Position numbers and translations under genes: made by a program. The notes below the pieces were generated by a model, which worked only from the letters and a program-made list of their open reading frames with translations, was not told the DNA's origin and did not search any database. From contig NZ_LT615367.1 of assembly GCF_900095885.1 (NCBI RefSeq), positions 496,001 through 560,000 on the forward strand: DNA of 64,000 nucleotides, in the 5' to 3' direction. Within the stretch, counting starts at the first letter, position 1. Every line of letters starts with the position of its first letter. Below, piece after piece: positions 36,699 to 46,187 of this stretch. Source of the stretch: Dickeya aquatica (GTDB lineage Bacteria > Pseudomonadota > Gammaproteobacteria > Enterobacterales > Enterobacteriaceae).

Positions 36699-37502
36699 AT
36701 GAAGGGTTACCATATAAAAGAACAGTACCACCGTAAGTCTTGGGTGCGCAGTGAGAGCACCGATACTGAAGTGGCGGCGTTGCGCTACTTGCCGGATTTG
36801 TTAAATGCGCTGGCATTGTCGATGCCGGTGTCTCCTTCAGTGATGACGCGTGAAATTGAAGGGGAAACTTTTTTCGATATACTCTACCGCTGTGACTTCA
36901 ATGCCCGGCAAAATATTCATCAGATTGAGAAGATTTTCTCAGAAAAAGAGGCGTTTACACCAGAGTGGCTGTCAGGTGCCGATCTGGCTTTGCCGGTGAT
37001 AGCCTCTGAGCAGCATCCTCTGGATGACCGCCATTACCTGTTGCTGGGGCTGGATCTCTTCGCTGCCAGCGATGCACTGTCACTGCGTACTGCCGCGCAA
37101 GGGTGGGCCGATACACACCTGACCGGGAAAGCGCTGTCTGCAAGCCAATTTTTGGAGCTGAAACCCCAGCCAGTTTGCCTGTATGCCGGGGTGTTGCACG
37201 GCCATGCCGGGGCAGCGCTGTCACGCGCGCAATTGACCGGCTGGCTGGAGCGGATGCTGCAACTTCATGGTCAGCCTGAAACCACGGTTGTTGTCTTGGC
37301 TCCCGTTGCCGACAGAACAGGGTTCGACGGCTGGTTTGGCTTATACCGCTACCCCGGCGCGGATGAGGCGGTGCTGCAATGGCGGCCGTTATCGGTGCTT
37401 GTGGCTGAGCCGTCCTTCTGGCTGGCGATGAAACACACCGGGCAGGCGCATAATGTTTATGTCAGTACGATGGGGGCTGCGGCCTATTCCGGCAATCCAT
37501 AA
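36699..37502 (+). CDS. Unrecognised 267-aa protein
   Basis: Starts MKGYHIKEQYHRKSWVRSES with GGGAGGA upstream of ATG 36699. Soluble, no signal peptide. It has PLDDRHYLLLGLDLFAASD near the middle and WFGLYRYPGADEAVLQWRP near the C-terminus. I know of no family. It is convergent with the LysE-type gene. The frame is clean and codon use is that of the host. Confidence 0.65.
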   Translation: MKGYHIKEQYHRKSWVRSESTDTEVAALRYLPDLLNALALSMPVSPSVMTREIEGETFFDILYRCDFNARQNIHQIEKIFSEKEAFTPEWLSGADLALPVIASEQHPLDDRHYLLLGLDLFAASDALSLRTAAQGWADTHLTGKALSASQFLELKPQPVCLYAGVLHGHAGAALSRAQLTGWLERMLQLHGQPETTVVVLAPVADRTGFDGWFGLYRYPGADEAVLQWRPLSVLVAEPSFWLAMKHTGQAHNVYVSTMGAAAYSGNP

Positions 37503-37522
37503 ACCGCTTATGGCGCAATCGG

Positions 37523-38149
37523 CTATGCCTGATACAAAAAACGGCAAAGCTGTAATGCCATGATAATCATGTAGCTGCCAATCAGGCTGTCGATAATGCG
37601 CCAGGTGGTCGGGTTGGCAAAATAACGCGCACAGGCGGCAGCGGTATAACCAATGGTGTAGAACCAGACGAATGAGGCGCTGACGGCTCCGGCCAGATAA
37701 AACAGCTTCAGTGCTGGCGCGATGGCAGAAGAAATACCGCCGATAATCGCTACGGTGTCGAGATAGACATGGGGATTAAGCAGGCTGACGGCGAGTGTGG
37801 TGCCAATAACGCTACGCCGCTGACGCAGATTTCCACCGGCCGGGGTCATCGTCAGTTGATTGTTGCCGCGCCAGGCGCTTTTCAGCGCGTTATACCCATA
37901 CCACAGTAAAAAGATAACGCCTGCCAGAGTCAGGGTGACGAGGGCTGGTTTACTGCTGTTGATCATTTCACCAAGACCGAGTACGCCAAGGGTCATCAAT
38001 ACCATATCGCATAAAAAACACACCGAACTGACCCAGAACACATGTTCCTTGCGCATCCCCTGGCGCAGCACAAACGAATTTTGGGCACCGATGGCAACAA
38101 TAAGCCCGGCACTGCTCATAAAGCCGGTGATAAAAACAGGTATCGACAT
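37523..38149 (-). CDS. LysE/ArgO-family amino acid exporter
   Basis: The 208-aa inner-membrane protein of about six helices has the LysE signatures GLIVAIGAQNSFVLRQG at 15-31 and SLLNPHVYLDTVAIIGG. The family exports basic amino acids such as arginine or lysine; the N-terminal motif is that of ArgO. The gene is not in the usual ArgO neighbourhood (fbaA/mscS), so it may be an ArgO paralogue. A minus-strand gene with AGAGAT upstream. Confidence 0.88.
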   Translation of the reverse strand: MSIPVFITGFMSSAGLIVAIGAQNSFVLRQGMRKEHVFWVSSVCFLCDMVLMTLGVLGLGEMINSSKPALVTLTLAGVIFLLWYGYNALKSAWRGNNQLTMTPAGGNLRQRRSVIGTTLAVSLLNPHVYLDTVAIIGGISSAIAPALKLFYLAGAVSASFVWFYTIGYTAAACARYFANPTTWRIIDSLIGSYMIIMALQLCRFLYQA

Positions 38150-38336
38150 GATTGGCTATCTCTAAACGCGGTAACACGGAAGTGGGTGTGGTGCCTGTTA
38201 TTGCAGCACGGCGTGGATAATGGCGGGGTTTTTAGTATAAGGCCAATCAATAAATTTAATATATTATTAGAATATCTAATTTAAAATGATCGTCATTTAT
38301 CGCTAAAGAAACATGAGGAGAACGAGACAGCGTCCC

Positions 38337-39116
38337 TTAGCGTTTGACGAAAACCTGTTCACGGTGATAGCGCAGGTGAGCCGGGTTGGGGGCATAACGC
38401 GCGTCTGGTGGCAGTTGCAGTGGCTTGCCTTCATATGCTTCAAACAGCGATGTGGTGGCGCGGTCTTTACGCTTTTTAAGCCGTGGTGACAGTATCAGTT
38501 CCAGATGGTCATTCACCGTAATCAGGCCGATATCAAAAGCCTTGTCGTGCAGGGCGGAAAGACACAAGCCGTTGCTCGGGTCAAGCCGGTGTTCTGGCGC
38601 GTCGCGCCAGGGGAGTATGTGGCTGGCAACCAATAACGAGGGCTCTGCAAGCCCGGTAATGCAGCAGCGTTCGTGGTAAGCGCTCAATACCCGTTTGCGA
38701 AACAGTTGCTGGCCGATACGGGTTTTGACCGTATGTTGACGCTCCTGACCGTAATAGTCGGCGGGCGTTTCCTGGGCCGATGGTGTGCAGGATAAGGGCG
38801 AGTGCTGTGGGAGTGCGGCTATCGCCTGCTGACATTGCAGCTCGAAGGCATCGGGATCGCGGTCCATTTCTTGCCAGAGCTCCCGGTCCATTTTGGAAAC
38901 CTGTGTTAATCCACTGCGGCCGGACTCGATTATCATCGGGTCGAGGCTGGCAAGATTCACCAGCTTCATCGCCAGCGCCGAAGGGGTTCTGCCGATAAGC
39001 GCGGCATACTGCTTAATCTCGGCGTTACGGGCGTGCATTTTGCCGAACGGTAATTGGCTGTAGAGCGTAAATGCAACCAAGAGCTGTTCGCGCGTCCAGC
39101 GTGAAGTGGCGGCCAT
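38337..39116 (-). CDS. HNH endonuclease domain protein
   Basis: A 259-aa protein. The C-terminal half is an HNH nuclease: CCITGL at 151-156, ASHILPW with His166, DPSNGLCLSALHDKAFD with Asn182 and His190. The N-terminal 110 residues resemble the helical domain that precedes such HNH units (RWTREQLLVAFTLYSQLPFG). It may be a restriction-type nuclease or a DNA-processing enzyme; no methyltransferase is adjacent. Divergent from the MFS gene. Confidence 0.85.
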   Translation of the reverse strand: MAATSRWTREQLLVAFTLYSQLPFGKMHARNAEIKQYAALIGRTPSALAMKLVNLASLDPMIIESGRSGLTQVSKMDRELWQEMDRDPDAFELQCQQAIAALPQHSPLSCTPSAQETPADYYGQERQHTVKTRIGQQLFRKRVLSAYHERCCITGLAEPSLLVASHILPWRDAPEHRLDPSNGLCLSALHDKAFDIGLITVNDHLELILSPRLKKRKDRATTSLFEAYEGKPLQLPPDARYAPNPAHLRYHREQVFVKR

Positions 39117-39129
39117 GTTATTCCTGCTC

Positions 39130-39174
39130 GTTAACCCTGTTTGTTAACACAACGCGTTATTGTGAGGTGTTAAC
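39130..39174. promoter_or_regulatory. Three GTTAAC sites between the HNH and MFS genes
   Basis: The palindromic hexamer GTTAAC occurs at 39130-39135, 39143-39148 and 39169-39174, within 45 bp of the divergent intergenic region. It could be a regulator's operator. Confidence 0.35.
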
Positions 39175-39175
39175 T

Positions 39176-39271
39176 ATGCCAGGTCAGGCAGAAAAAATCA
39201 TGCAACTCATCAACGTGATAAGGCACAAATTGCGTTCTGCATCAATTGCCTCATCGGTGCAAACACAGTAG
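39176..39271 (+). CDS. Possible 31-aa leader or small protein
   Basis: The frame MPGQAEKIMQLINVIRHKL plus RSASIASSVQTQ has an excellent ribosome site, GAGGTG six bases before ATG 39176. It ends 62 bases before the earliest MFS start. It could be a leader peptide controlling the transporter or an unrecognised small protein. Confidence 0.45.
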   Translation: MPGQAEKIMQLINVIRHKLRSASIASSVQTQ

Positions 39272-39333
39272 GGTAGCGAAACAACAACACACGCAGCAAT
39301 AACGTGTAACCATCCCCTTTTCTGTCTGTTTTT

Positions 39334-40737
39334 TTGGATTCTATCTTGACTATTGTGACGTCTTCACAAGCCTCCTCCGTGGCGGCGGATGGCTTGCCAA
39401 TGCCAGCGCGTATCGGCGCGATTCTGACGATTGCCTTCGGTATTGCCATGGCGGTGCTGGATGGCACGATTGTGAACGTGGCGCTGCCCAGTATTGCGGC
39501 TGATTTCAACGCCAGTCCGGCGTCATCTATCTGGATTGTGAACGCCTATCAACTGGCGATCACCATGACGCTACTGTCCCTCTCCTCACTGGGCGACCGC
39601 ATCGGCTATCGCCGTATTTATCTGGTTGGGCTGGTGCTGTTTACGCTGACCTCGCTCATCTGTGCCTTGTCCGATTCGCTGCTTACATTGACGATTGCCC
39701 GCATTCTGCAAGGGTTGGCGGGGGCGGCGCTGATGAGTGTGAATACCGCGTTGATTCGGCTCATTTACCCAAAAGATAAACTCGGACGCGGTATGGCGAT
39801 TAATTCGCTGGTGGTAGCGGTGTCGAGCGCTGCGGGGCCAACCCTTGCCGCCGGTATTTTGAGTGTGGCGTCATGGCAATGGCTGTTTGCCATCAATGTG
39901 CCGTTAGGTCTGGTGGCATGGGGGCTGGGCTGGTGCTTCTTGCCACGTAATGAGGGGCTTAAAGCTCAGCGTTTTGATACCTCTGGTGCATTGCTCAACG
40001 CAGTCACCTTTGGGCTGTTCTTTATCGCCCTGGGCGGTTTTGCCCAGCAACAGAGTGGCTGGCTGACGCTGGGTGAACTGCTGTTGGCGTTGCTGGTAGG
40101 GTACGTCTTTTTCCGCCGCCAGCTCGGCCAGGATGCCCCGCTGTTACCGGTGGATTTGCTGAAAATCCCGGTGTTTGCGCTCTCTGTTGCCACCTCGATA
40201 AGCTCCTTTTGCGCCCAGATGCTGGCGATGGTGTCGCTGCCGTTTTATTTCCAGCACATGCTGCATCTTAATGAGATTGAAACCGGGCTGCTGTTAACAC
40301 CCTGGCCGCTGGCGACGGTGGTCGTTGCCCCGCTGGCCGGTCGCCTGATTGAACGCGTTAATGCCGGTGTGTTGTGTACGCTTGGTCTGATGATGTTTTC
40401 ACTTGGGCTCTACTCGCTGGCCTGGCTGCCTGAATCGCCCGGCTACTGGGATATTGCGTTACGTATGATGCTGTGCGGCGCGGGGTTTGGTTTATTTCAG
40501 TCACCCAATAATCACACCATTATCAGTGCGGCACCGCGCCATCGCAGCGGTGGGGCTAGCGGAATGCTGGGGACGGCGCGTCTGGTCGGGCAGACCAGTG
40601 GCGCTGCGCTGGTGGCGCTGATGTTTAACCTGTTCAGTACGCAAGGCACACAGGTTGCCTTGATGGCGGCGGGTAGTTTTGCCGCGCTGGCCGCGCTGGT
40701 GAGTGGGCAACGCATTGCGCGCTTGTCGCCACGTTAA
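39334..40737 (+). CDS. MFS drug-efflux transporter, DHA2 (14-helix) type
   Basis: The 467-aa membrane protein has motif C-like GIAMAVLDGTIVNVALPSIAADF split near the first helix, motif A SLGDRIGYRRIYLVG and 13-14 hydrophobic segments. These point to proton-driven export of drugs (EmrB/QacA family). The start is unsure: TTG 39334, TTG 39346 or GTG 39355 give a cytoplasmic tail, while ATG 39400 begins just before the first helix (MPARIGAIL). Substrate unknown. Confidence 0.85.
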   Translation: MDSILTIVTSSQASSVAADGLPMPARIGAILTIAFGIAMAVLDGTIVNVALPSIAADFNASPASSIWIVNAYQLAITMTLLSLSSLGDRIGYRRIYLVGLVLFTLTSLICALSDSLLTLTIARILQGLAGAALMSVNTALIRLIYPKDKLGRGMAINSLVVAVSSAAGPTLAAGILSVASWQWLFAINVPLGLVAWGLGWCFLPRNEGLKAQRFDTSGALLNAVTFGLFFIALGGFAQQQSGWLTLGELLLALLVGYVFFRRQLGQDAPLLPVDLLKIPVFALSVATSISSFCAQMLAMVSLPFYFQHMLHLNEIETGLLLTPWPLATVVVAPLAGRLIERVNAGVLCTLGLMMFSLGLYSLAWLPESPGYWDIALRMMLCGAGFGLFQSPNNHTIISAAPRHRSGGASGMLGTARLVGQTSGAALVALMFNLFSTQGTQVALMAAGSFAALAALVSGQRIARLSPR

Positions 40738-40826
40738 CGGTGGCTGCGGGCATATCCTGCCTGTACCTATCGGGATGATGACAAAACGGCTTGCCACCCG
40801 GGGATGAGAAAGGCGGCGAACATGCA

Positions 40827-40845
40827 GTGCGCCACCCTGGCGCAC
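40827..40845. terminator. Hairpin between convergent MFS and aroQ genes
   Basis: The 8-bp stem GTGCGCCA / TGGCGCAC has a CCC loop. TTATTTTTG follows on the plus side after ten bases. Confidence 0.4.
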
Positions 40846-40852
40846 CGACGGG

Positions 40853-41383
40853 TTATTTTTGTAATTTAGCTTGCTTTAGCGTGGTGAACAGGCGTTCCTT
40901 GTCATGAACGCTGAGGTGTTTTTGTGTCACGGCGTGGATAAAGGCCGTGTGATTGAGCTGCTTTAAATCCACCCCCTGTTGGTGCAGCGCATCAGCCAGT
41001 TGCTGTAGCAGGGTGGCGTTCAGTGTGGCGATGCTGGCCCGAACCTCGTCCAGCGGGCGGGGTTGCCAGTTTGTTTCCGGTGTGGCGAGCCAGTCGGCGC
41101 GGTAGCGATACTGAATGGCTTTCGCCGCGTCCATTTGCGCCTGAATAAACGGTGTGACCGAGTCTGCATCCAGCCCATACTGTGTTGCCTGCTGGCGGCT
41201 GGCTTTCAGTACGTTGTCTTCCTGCTGTAAGTCCTCGATGGCCAAATGATGGGCCGCTTTATAGCCTGCCACATCTTTCATATAGCCGAGTCGCTGATTG
41301 ACCAGCGAGGCCAAATCGTTGCTTTGTGCGGCCAGCACACTGGTACTGATGAGGCAGGCGGCAAGACAGATTGTCCGTAACAT
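40853..41383 (-). CDS. Exported chorismate mutase (AroQ gamma)
   Basis: The 176-aa protein has a signal peptide (MLRTICLAACLISTSVLA, cleavage near 18-19) and the all-helical AroQ fold: LVNQRLGYMKDVAGYKA, then EDNVLKASRQQATQYGLD. The Arg, Lys and Glu/Gln of these helices form the active site in the family. It converts chorismate to prephenate in the periplasm or outside the cell. The purpose of exported AroQ in bacteria is not settled; a link to host interaction has been proposed. Confidence 0.92.
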   Translation of the reverse strand: MLRTICLAACLISTSVLAAQSNDLASLVNQRLGYMKDVAGYKAAHHLAIEDLQQEDNVLKASRQQATQYGLDADSVTPFIQAQMDAAKAIQYRYRADWLATPETNWQPRPLDEVRASIATLNATLLQQLADALHQQGVDLKQLNHTAFIHAVTQKHLSVHDKERLFTTLKQAKLQK

Positions 41384-41630
41384 AGTGTCTCCAGATAATA
41401 GAAAGGTGCAGTACGAGAGAAAAACGGCGTATAGCTGATGAGGCTAAACCCGGTGGTGACGGCTTCCTATTGTATGCAGCGCAGAGGGGGGAATGGCGAT
41501 AACAGATTCGTAACCAGACGTAGCGGTTCTTTGCATTTCGTTAAGTGATTTATTTTGGTTATTTTACTAATTGATTTTATTTCTATTGGTTACTTTTCTG
41601 GTTGCCTGTCGTGATGCGCTTGCGGCTGTG

Positions 41631-41678
41631 CTGCGCCCCCCGCCCGGTCAATGGCGCACTGACCGGGCGGGGGCGCAG
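41631..41678. other. Long GC-rich hairpin downstream of the second MFS gene
   Basis: CTGCGCCCCCCGCCCGGTCA (41631-41650) pairs with 41660-41678 over 19 bp with a single C bulge, loop ATGGCGCAC. No T run follows on the minus strand. It lies 40 bases after the minus-strand stop at 41719 and may end or protect that mRNA. The remaining 41384-41630 has no gene I can support. Confidence 0.6.
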
Positions 41679-41718
41679 GGATGAAACCCTCATACGCCGG
41701 GACATGAATGGATACGTG

Positions 41719-42963
41719 TCACGCGCCTTTTTCTGCGGCATGGTCTGGCCGGTTTGCTGATAGTGAGGTTACGGCCAGTGTGCGCCGCAAACCAATCAGC
41801 AAACCGCTGCCTGCCAGCAGCGACAGCACGATGGCAAAATACAGGCAACCGGTCAGCGGCCAGCCATAGCGCTCGCAGACAAACAGCAACCCGCCAGCCA
41901 ATGGCAACACCGATTGATTCAACATAGCTATCAGAGAAGAGACGCTGGCCAGACGATCGGTGGGGATAAGCCTTAATCGCAGGCTGCGCATGATGTTGCC
42001 GGTAAAAACCTTGCCAACAATACCCAAAGCATAACAGCTGATAAACAGCGCTGGCTGTGTCAGGGCTCGAGTCAGTAACAGCGATGAGATAACGATTAAC
42101 CCAAGACCCAGAGCCAGCAGACTTTCCCGGCGCATGTGTTTGAGCGCGTGGGCATATATTAATGTGGATAAAAATCCTGCTATACCGGCACAGAGATCGA
42201 TAAAGCCGAAATATTTCACTGACAAGCCCATTTGATTTTCAATTAATGCAGCACCGCTGGATTCGACTAATCCATCAAACAGATTATTTCCCATCGCCAG
42301 CAGGATCATCAAAATAATAAACGGGCGTTTTAGCATCATCAGGGAAGAGAATAGGGAGCCAGATGCTAAACAGGGTGTGGTTTCTTTATTATCCTGTGAA
42401 TATTCTGGTGTGGAAGTAAACAGACGTGAAGTAAGGAAATAATAGGCATTGCAGAGATAGAGCGTTGCAGCGATATATAATAACGTTATGAAACTGTATT
42501 CGTATAGCAGCATCCCGATAATGGGCCCCAGTACCATACCGAGCAGATCCAGCCGGGTCAGCAGGTTAGCATCGCGGTCAAGCTGTTGACTGCGTAATGC
42601 AATCAGCTTTTCCATAGCGGTGAGGGTTTGGGCATTACCAATCGAAATACAGGCACCGAGTAAACCGGCGGCAATACTTAGCGTCATTGGCTGGTCTGCA
42701 AAATTCAGTACCAGACATAACAGCAGGCAGCCAAAGGCTTTGGTGGCATCTGACGCTATCGACACCGGGCGTATTCCCAGCCGGTCAATGAGCGATCCCA
42801 GCGCCGGGATCAGCACAATACGCGGCAACCACCATAACGCATAGGAGAAGCCAGAATAGGTCAGGCTATGGGTTTCGGCGTAAACCATGACGGGGATCAG
42901 AAACACCATCAGGCCATCGGCAATAAATACCAGTGCAAGAAAAAAAAGCAGAACAGGGTTCAT
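41719..42963 (-). CDS. MFS transporter, 12-helix type
   Basis: A 414-aa membrane protein beginning MNPVLLFFLALVFIADGLM, with about 12 hydrophobic helices and SLIDRLGIRPVSI as the motif A loop after the second helix. It looks like EntS-type exporters, but the substrate is unclear. I start at ATG 42963, where GGGG lies upstream, not at the earlier in-frame ATG, whose extra 33 residues look non-coding. Divergent from the IclR gene across 590 bp. Confidence 0.82.
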   Translation of the reverse strand: MNPVLLFFLALVFIADGLMVFLIPVMVYAETHSLTYSGFSYALWWLPRIVLIPALGSLIDRLGIRPVSIASDATKAFGCLLLCLVLNFADQPMTLSIAAGLLGACISIGNAQTLTAMEKLIALRSQQLDRDANLLTRLDLLGMVLGPIIGMLLYEYSFITLLYIAATLYLCNAYYFLTSRLFTSTPEYSQDNKETTPCLASGSLFSSLMMLKRPFIILMILLAMGNNLFDGLVESSGAALIENQMGLSVKYFGFIDLCAGIAGFLSTLIYAHALKHMRRESLLALGLGLIVISSLLLTRALTQPALFISCYALGIVGKVFTGNIMRSLRLRLIPTDRLASVSSLIAMLNQSVLPLAGGLLFVCERYGWPLTGCLYFAIVLSLLAGSGLLIGLRRTLAVTSLSANRPDHAAEKGA

Positions 42964-43554
42964 TGAATAATACCCCGATATCTCTGTCATTCTGCAAGTT
43001 ACAAAGGCGGTGCTACCGCCGGCTGAACACAGCGCAAGATGCGCGTCAGGTTTGCTCATCATGTCATTGTGACAATATGTATGTACTTACCGTCACATCG
43101 CGTGGCAATGATATGGCATTACGGCAACTTGAGTTATTCAGAGTGAAAATATATCAGGTCACGTTTTGTAAATTAAAAAAATGACGTAAATATAAATAAA
43201 AAATAAACGCCGCCAGAAAATAGAACAGGCTAAATATAATGTTCGGCTGTCAGGAAAGTAAATATTTATTTAATGGTGGCCGCATTTCTTGTCAGCAACC
43301 GAATGTGTGGTATCAAAATAATATCTGACGGGATTACCTGCAATGCTGGCATCTGGCGCAATCGGCAATTTTGCCTGAGCAAGGTATGTGGTTGAGCGAG
43401 GTTGAGCAGGCCTGAACGCTGAGGCCGCAGGTGGCGGAATATGAGGGAGATAACAGCGTGTAAATTTTTCCTGGCGGAGTGGCGCAAGATCACGCCATTT
43501 AATACGAAATCATGTTATCGATAGGCGTGCGTTTGGTGTCAGGAAGAGGCGAGC
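42964..43554. other. 590-bp divergent intergenic region
   Basis: No convincing gene. 43130-43270 is very A/T-rich; 43330-43470 is GC-rich, with the GGTTGAGC repeat twice (near 43390 and 43408), and could be a decayed gene. It must hold promoters for the MFS gene and the IclR gene. Confidence 0.4.
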
Positions 43555-44373
43555 ATGAGTGCGCAAACAAAGGAAAGTTCCTGCCAGGATAAAGCTTCCG
43601 GCAATCAGAGTCTGGTGAGAGGATTTCTGCTCATTGATATTCTGAGCAATTATCCGAACGGATGCCCGCTGGCGCATCTGGCTGAACGGTCCTGTCTGAA
43701 TAAAAGTACGGTACATCGTCTGTTACAAGGGCTACAGGCCTGCGGTTATGTCACCCAGGCTCCCGCGGCAGGCAGTTACCGTTTGACGACCAAGTTTATT
43801 GCCGTCGGGCAAAAATCGCTGGCTCCCCCGTCAGTCATCAGTCAGGCCGTGCCGCTGTTACAGCGGCTGAATGCCAGCACGGGTGAGACGGTGAATTTCT
43901 CCCTGCGTGATGGTGATCATTGTATTTTAATTCATAAGCTTGAGCCGACTACCGGCATGCTGCGCACCCGCGCTTATCTGGGCCAGCAGATGACGTTGTT
44001 CAGCTCGGCAATGGGAAAGCTGTTTTTGGCAGATGATTCCCAGGCGGAATTCTTGTCTTACTGGCAGCGCCAGCAACCACATTTGCGCAAACTCACCCCC
44101 TATACCATTACCGAACAGGCACGTATGAGCCAGGAGCTGGAATGGGTACGCCAGCAGGGTGTCGCGTTTGACAGAGAAGAGCATGAAGTCGGGGTGTTCT
44201 GTCTTGCGGCCCCGGTGCTGGATAGGCACCAGAAAGTGCACTATGCGATTTCGCTGTCGATGTCGGCAGTCAAACTCCGGCAGGTAGGGGAAGCCCGGCT
44301 GCTGGACCCCTTACGCCAGACGGCACTGGCATTGTCGCAGGCTTTACAACAGCAGCCTGATGGTCGCAATTGA
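43555..44373 (+). CDS. IclR-family transcription regulator
   Basis: The 272-aa protein has an N-terminal winged helix (SLVRGFLLIDILSNYPNG; LAERSCLNKSTVHRLLQGL) and an IclR effector domain (GETVNFSLRDGDHCILIHKLEP; FSSAMGKLFLAD; QGVAFDREEHEVGVFCLAAPV). It is distinct from KdgR, whose N-terminus I remember as different. AGGAAGAGG precedes the ATG. The divergent MFS gene is a plausible target. Confidence 0.88.
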   Translation: MSAQTKESSCQDKASGNQSLVRGFLLIDILSNYPNGCPLAHLAERSCLNKSTVHRLLQGLQACGYVTQAPAAGSYRLTTKFIAVGQKSLAPPSVISQAVPLLQRLNASTGETVNFSLRDGDHCILIHKLEPTTGMLRTRAYLGQQMTLFSSAMGKLFLADDSQAEFLSYWQRQQPHLRKLTPYTITEQARMSQELEWVRQQGVAFDREEHEVGVFCLAAPVLDRHQKVHYAISLSMSAVKLRQVGEARLLDPLRQTALALSQALQQQPDGRN

Positions 44374-44451
44374 TGCAATAAGCCTGTTTTTTGGATGTCC
44401 GCGCTCAGCGGCCTGACATGCGGGTGGCGGCACTGACAGCAAGACACCAGG

Positions 44452-44487
44452 GGAAAAATAAACAGGCCGGGTCAATTGACCCGGCCT
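44452..44487. terminator. Terminator between iclR-type gene and chemoreceptor
   Basis: The 10-bp stem AGGCCGGGTC / GACCCGGCCT (44464-44473 with 44478-44487) has an AATT loop. On the minus strand it is followed by GTTTATTTTTC, so it mainly serves the chemoreceptor gene; on the plus strand only TTTA follows. Confidence 0.8.
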
Positions 44488-44524
44488 TTAGCATAAATGC
44501 AGTGTGGCGTTACTATGGTAGCGC

Positions 44525-46123
44525 TTAGTTAAGGCGCAGCCTTGATGAGGCGTTACTGGCGCTTTTCAACTGGAAGAAGCGCACCGAGTCACGCAACTGC
44601 TCGCTTTGCTCAGTCATCGACTGGGCGGCGGTCGCCGCTTCTTCTACCAGTGTCGCATTCTGCTGAGTCACCCGGTCCATCTGCTCAATGGCGACGCCGA
44701 TTTCGCGGATGCCCTGATGCTGTTCGTTAGACGCCATCGAGATTTCAGCAACAATATCCGTAACTTTGGTAACAGAGCTGACAATTTCATCCATCGCATG
44801 GCTGGCGGTATCCGCATGGCGGGAGCCATCGGTAATTTTCTCCACGGTACCTTCGATGAGGGTTTTGATCTCTTTTGCGGCGTTGGCACTCTTCTGCGCC
44901 AGATTACGCACCTCACCGGCCACCACGGCAAAGCCTTTACCCTGTTCCCCGGCTCGGGCGGCTTCGACGGCGGCATTCAGCGCCAGAATGTTGGTCTGGA
45001 AAGCGATGCCTTCAATGACCGCGATAATATCGACAATTTTCTGCGAACTGTCGGAAATTTCGTGCATACGCTTGAGCATATCATCGACGACGTTACCGCC
45101 ATGTACCGCGGTCTGCGAGGTCTGGCGTGCCAGCTCACTGGCCTGATGCGCGTTCTCGGCGTTACGTTTCACTGTTTCGGTTATCTGCTGCATGTTGGAG
45201 GAGGTCTGCACCAGTGACGCGGCCTGCTCTTCGGTACGCTGCGACAGGTCATTATTCCCCTGCGCGATTTCGTCAGCTGCCAGCGACATCGACTCACTGC
45301 CTTCGACAATGCTGTGAATGATTTCAGCCAGCTTGTCATTCATGAATTTCATGGTTGCCAGCAGGCTGGTGGTGTCACCTGCGCGCAGCTCGATGGGCAC
45401 GTTCAGGTTACCGGATGCAACCTCATGCATGATGGTTGCCGCGTAAGTGGGCTCCCCACCCAACTGGCGAGACAGGTTGCGGGCTATCAGCGTAGCGATG
45501 ATAACGGTGGCGATAAGCGCCAGCACCAGCAGGCCACACAGCACATAGAATGCGCTCTGATAGCCTTTTTCCGAAATAGCACCGGCTTCTTCTCCGGCTG
45601 CAATTTCGCTGTTCACCAGTTGTGCCAAATCTTTCATCAACTGAGTGCGGTACTTGGACGAAACGGCACCGCTGATTTTACTGGCCTCATCCAGCCGCCC
45701 ACCGTTAACGGCATCAATCACCTTGACGTTAACGTCAACAAAGTTCTTGAAGTTATCCACCACCTGGTTAAACAGCGCCTGTTTCTCCTGTGGTGCATTT
45801 TTCAGCAGTTTTGCATAGTTAGCCTGTGCATTCAGAAAGATATCCTGATTTTGCAGCAACTCTACGCGATGCCCTTCCACTTCCTGCGGGGTTTTTGAGG
45901 CAATGTATTGCACCTGCTGGAGCCGAATTTCAGACAGCACGCCGCGCATTTCCAGCGCGTAACGCAGGCCCGGCATACGATCATTCTTGAAATGACCAAT
46001 ATTGTCATTGCTGGCATTGAGCTGATAGATAGCGACGACACCAAGCACCAGCATCATGGCGATGAGGACCGAAAACCCGGACAGGAGCTTGGCGAAAACG
46101 GTTAATTGCGAAAATTTCTTCAT
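44525..46123 (-). CDS. Methyl-accepting chemotaxis protein
   Basis: A 532-aa receptor: membrane helix at about 11-33, periplasmic four-helix ligand domain (to about 185), second helix ([21 protein letters not shown]), HAMP linker ([12 protein letters not shown]) and signalling domain with the conserved hairpin [20 protein letters not shown] and [18 protein letters not shown]. Methylation helices flank it. The C-terminus (SRLRLN) lacks the NWETF-type CheR-binding pentapeptide, so it depends on other receptors for efficient adaptation. Ligand unknown. Start ATG 46123 puts the first helix at the N-terminus. Confidence 0.93.
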   Translation of the reverse strand: MKKFSQLTVFAKLLSGFSVLIAMMLVLGVVAIYQLNASNDNIGHFKNDRMPGLRYALEMRGVLSEIRLQQVQYIASKTPQEVEGHRVELLQNQDIFLNAQANYAKLLKNAPQEKQALFNQVVDNFKNFVDVNVKVIDAVNGGRLDEASKISGAVSSKYRTQLMKDLAQLVNSEIAAGEEAGAISEKGYQSAFYVLCGLLVLALIATVIIATLIARNLSRQLGGEPTYAATIMHEVASGNLNVPIELRAGDTTSLLATMKFMNDKLAEIIHSIVEGSESMSLAADEIAQGNNDLSQRTEEQAASLVQTSSNMQQITETVKRNAENAHQASELARQTSQTAVHGGNVVDDMLKRMHEISDSSQKIVDIIAVIEGIAFQTNILALNAAVEAARAGEQGKGFAVVAGEVRNLAQKSANAAKEIKTLIEGTVEKITDGSRHADTASHAMDEIVSSVTKVTDIVAEISMASNEQHQGIREIGVAIEQMDRVTQQNATLVEEAATAAQSMTEQSEQLRDSVRFFQLKSASNASSRLRLN

Positions 46124-46160
46124 AGTTGTTTTCTTTAATCTGGGAGGGAAAGTGTCTTTA

Positions 46161-46187
46161 ATAACGGCAGGATAGTGCAAAAATTTA
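46161..46187 (-). promoter_or_regulatory. Sigma-28 (FliA) promoter of the chemoreceptor
   Basis: On the minus strand TAAATTTT, 11 bases, GCCGTTAT matches the flagellar consensus TAAAGTTT-N11-GCCGATAA at 13 of 16 positions. It ends 37 bases before the start codon. The region 46188-46570 further upstream is A/T-rich and has no gene I can support. Confidence 0.8.
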
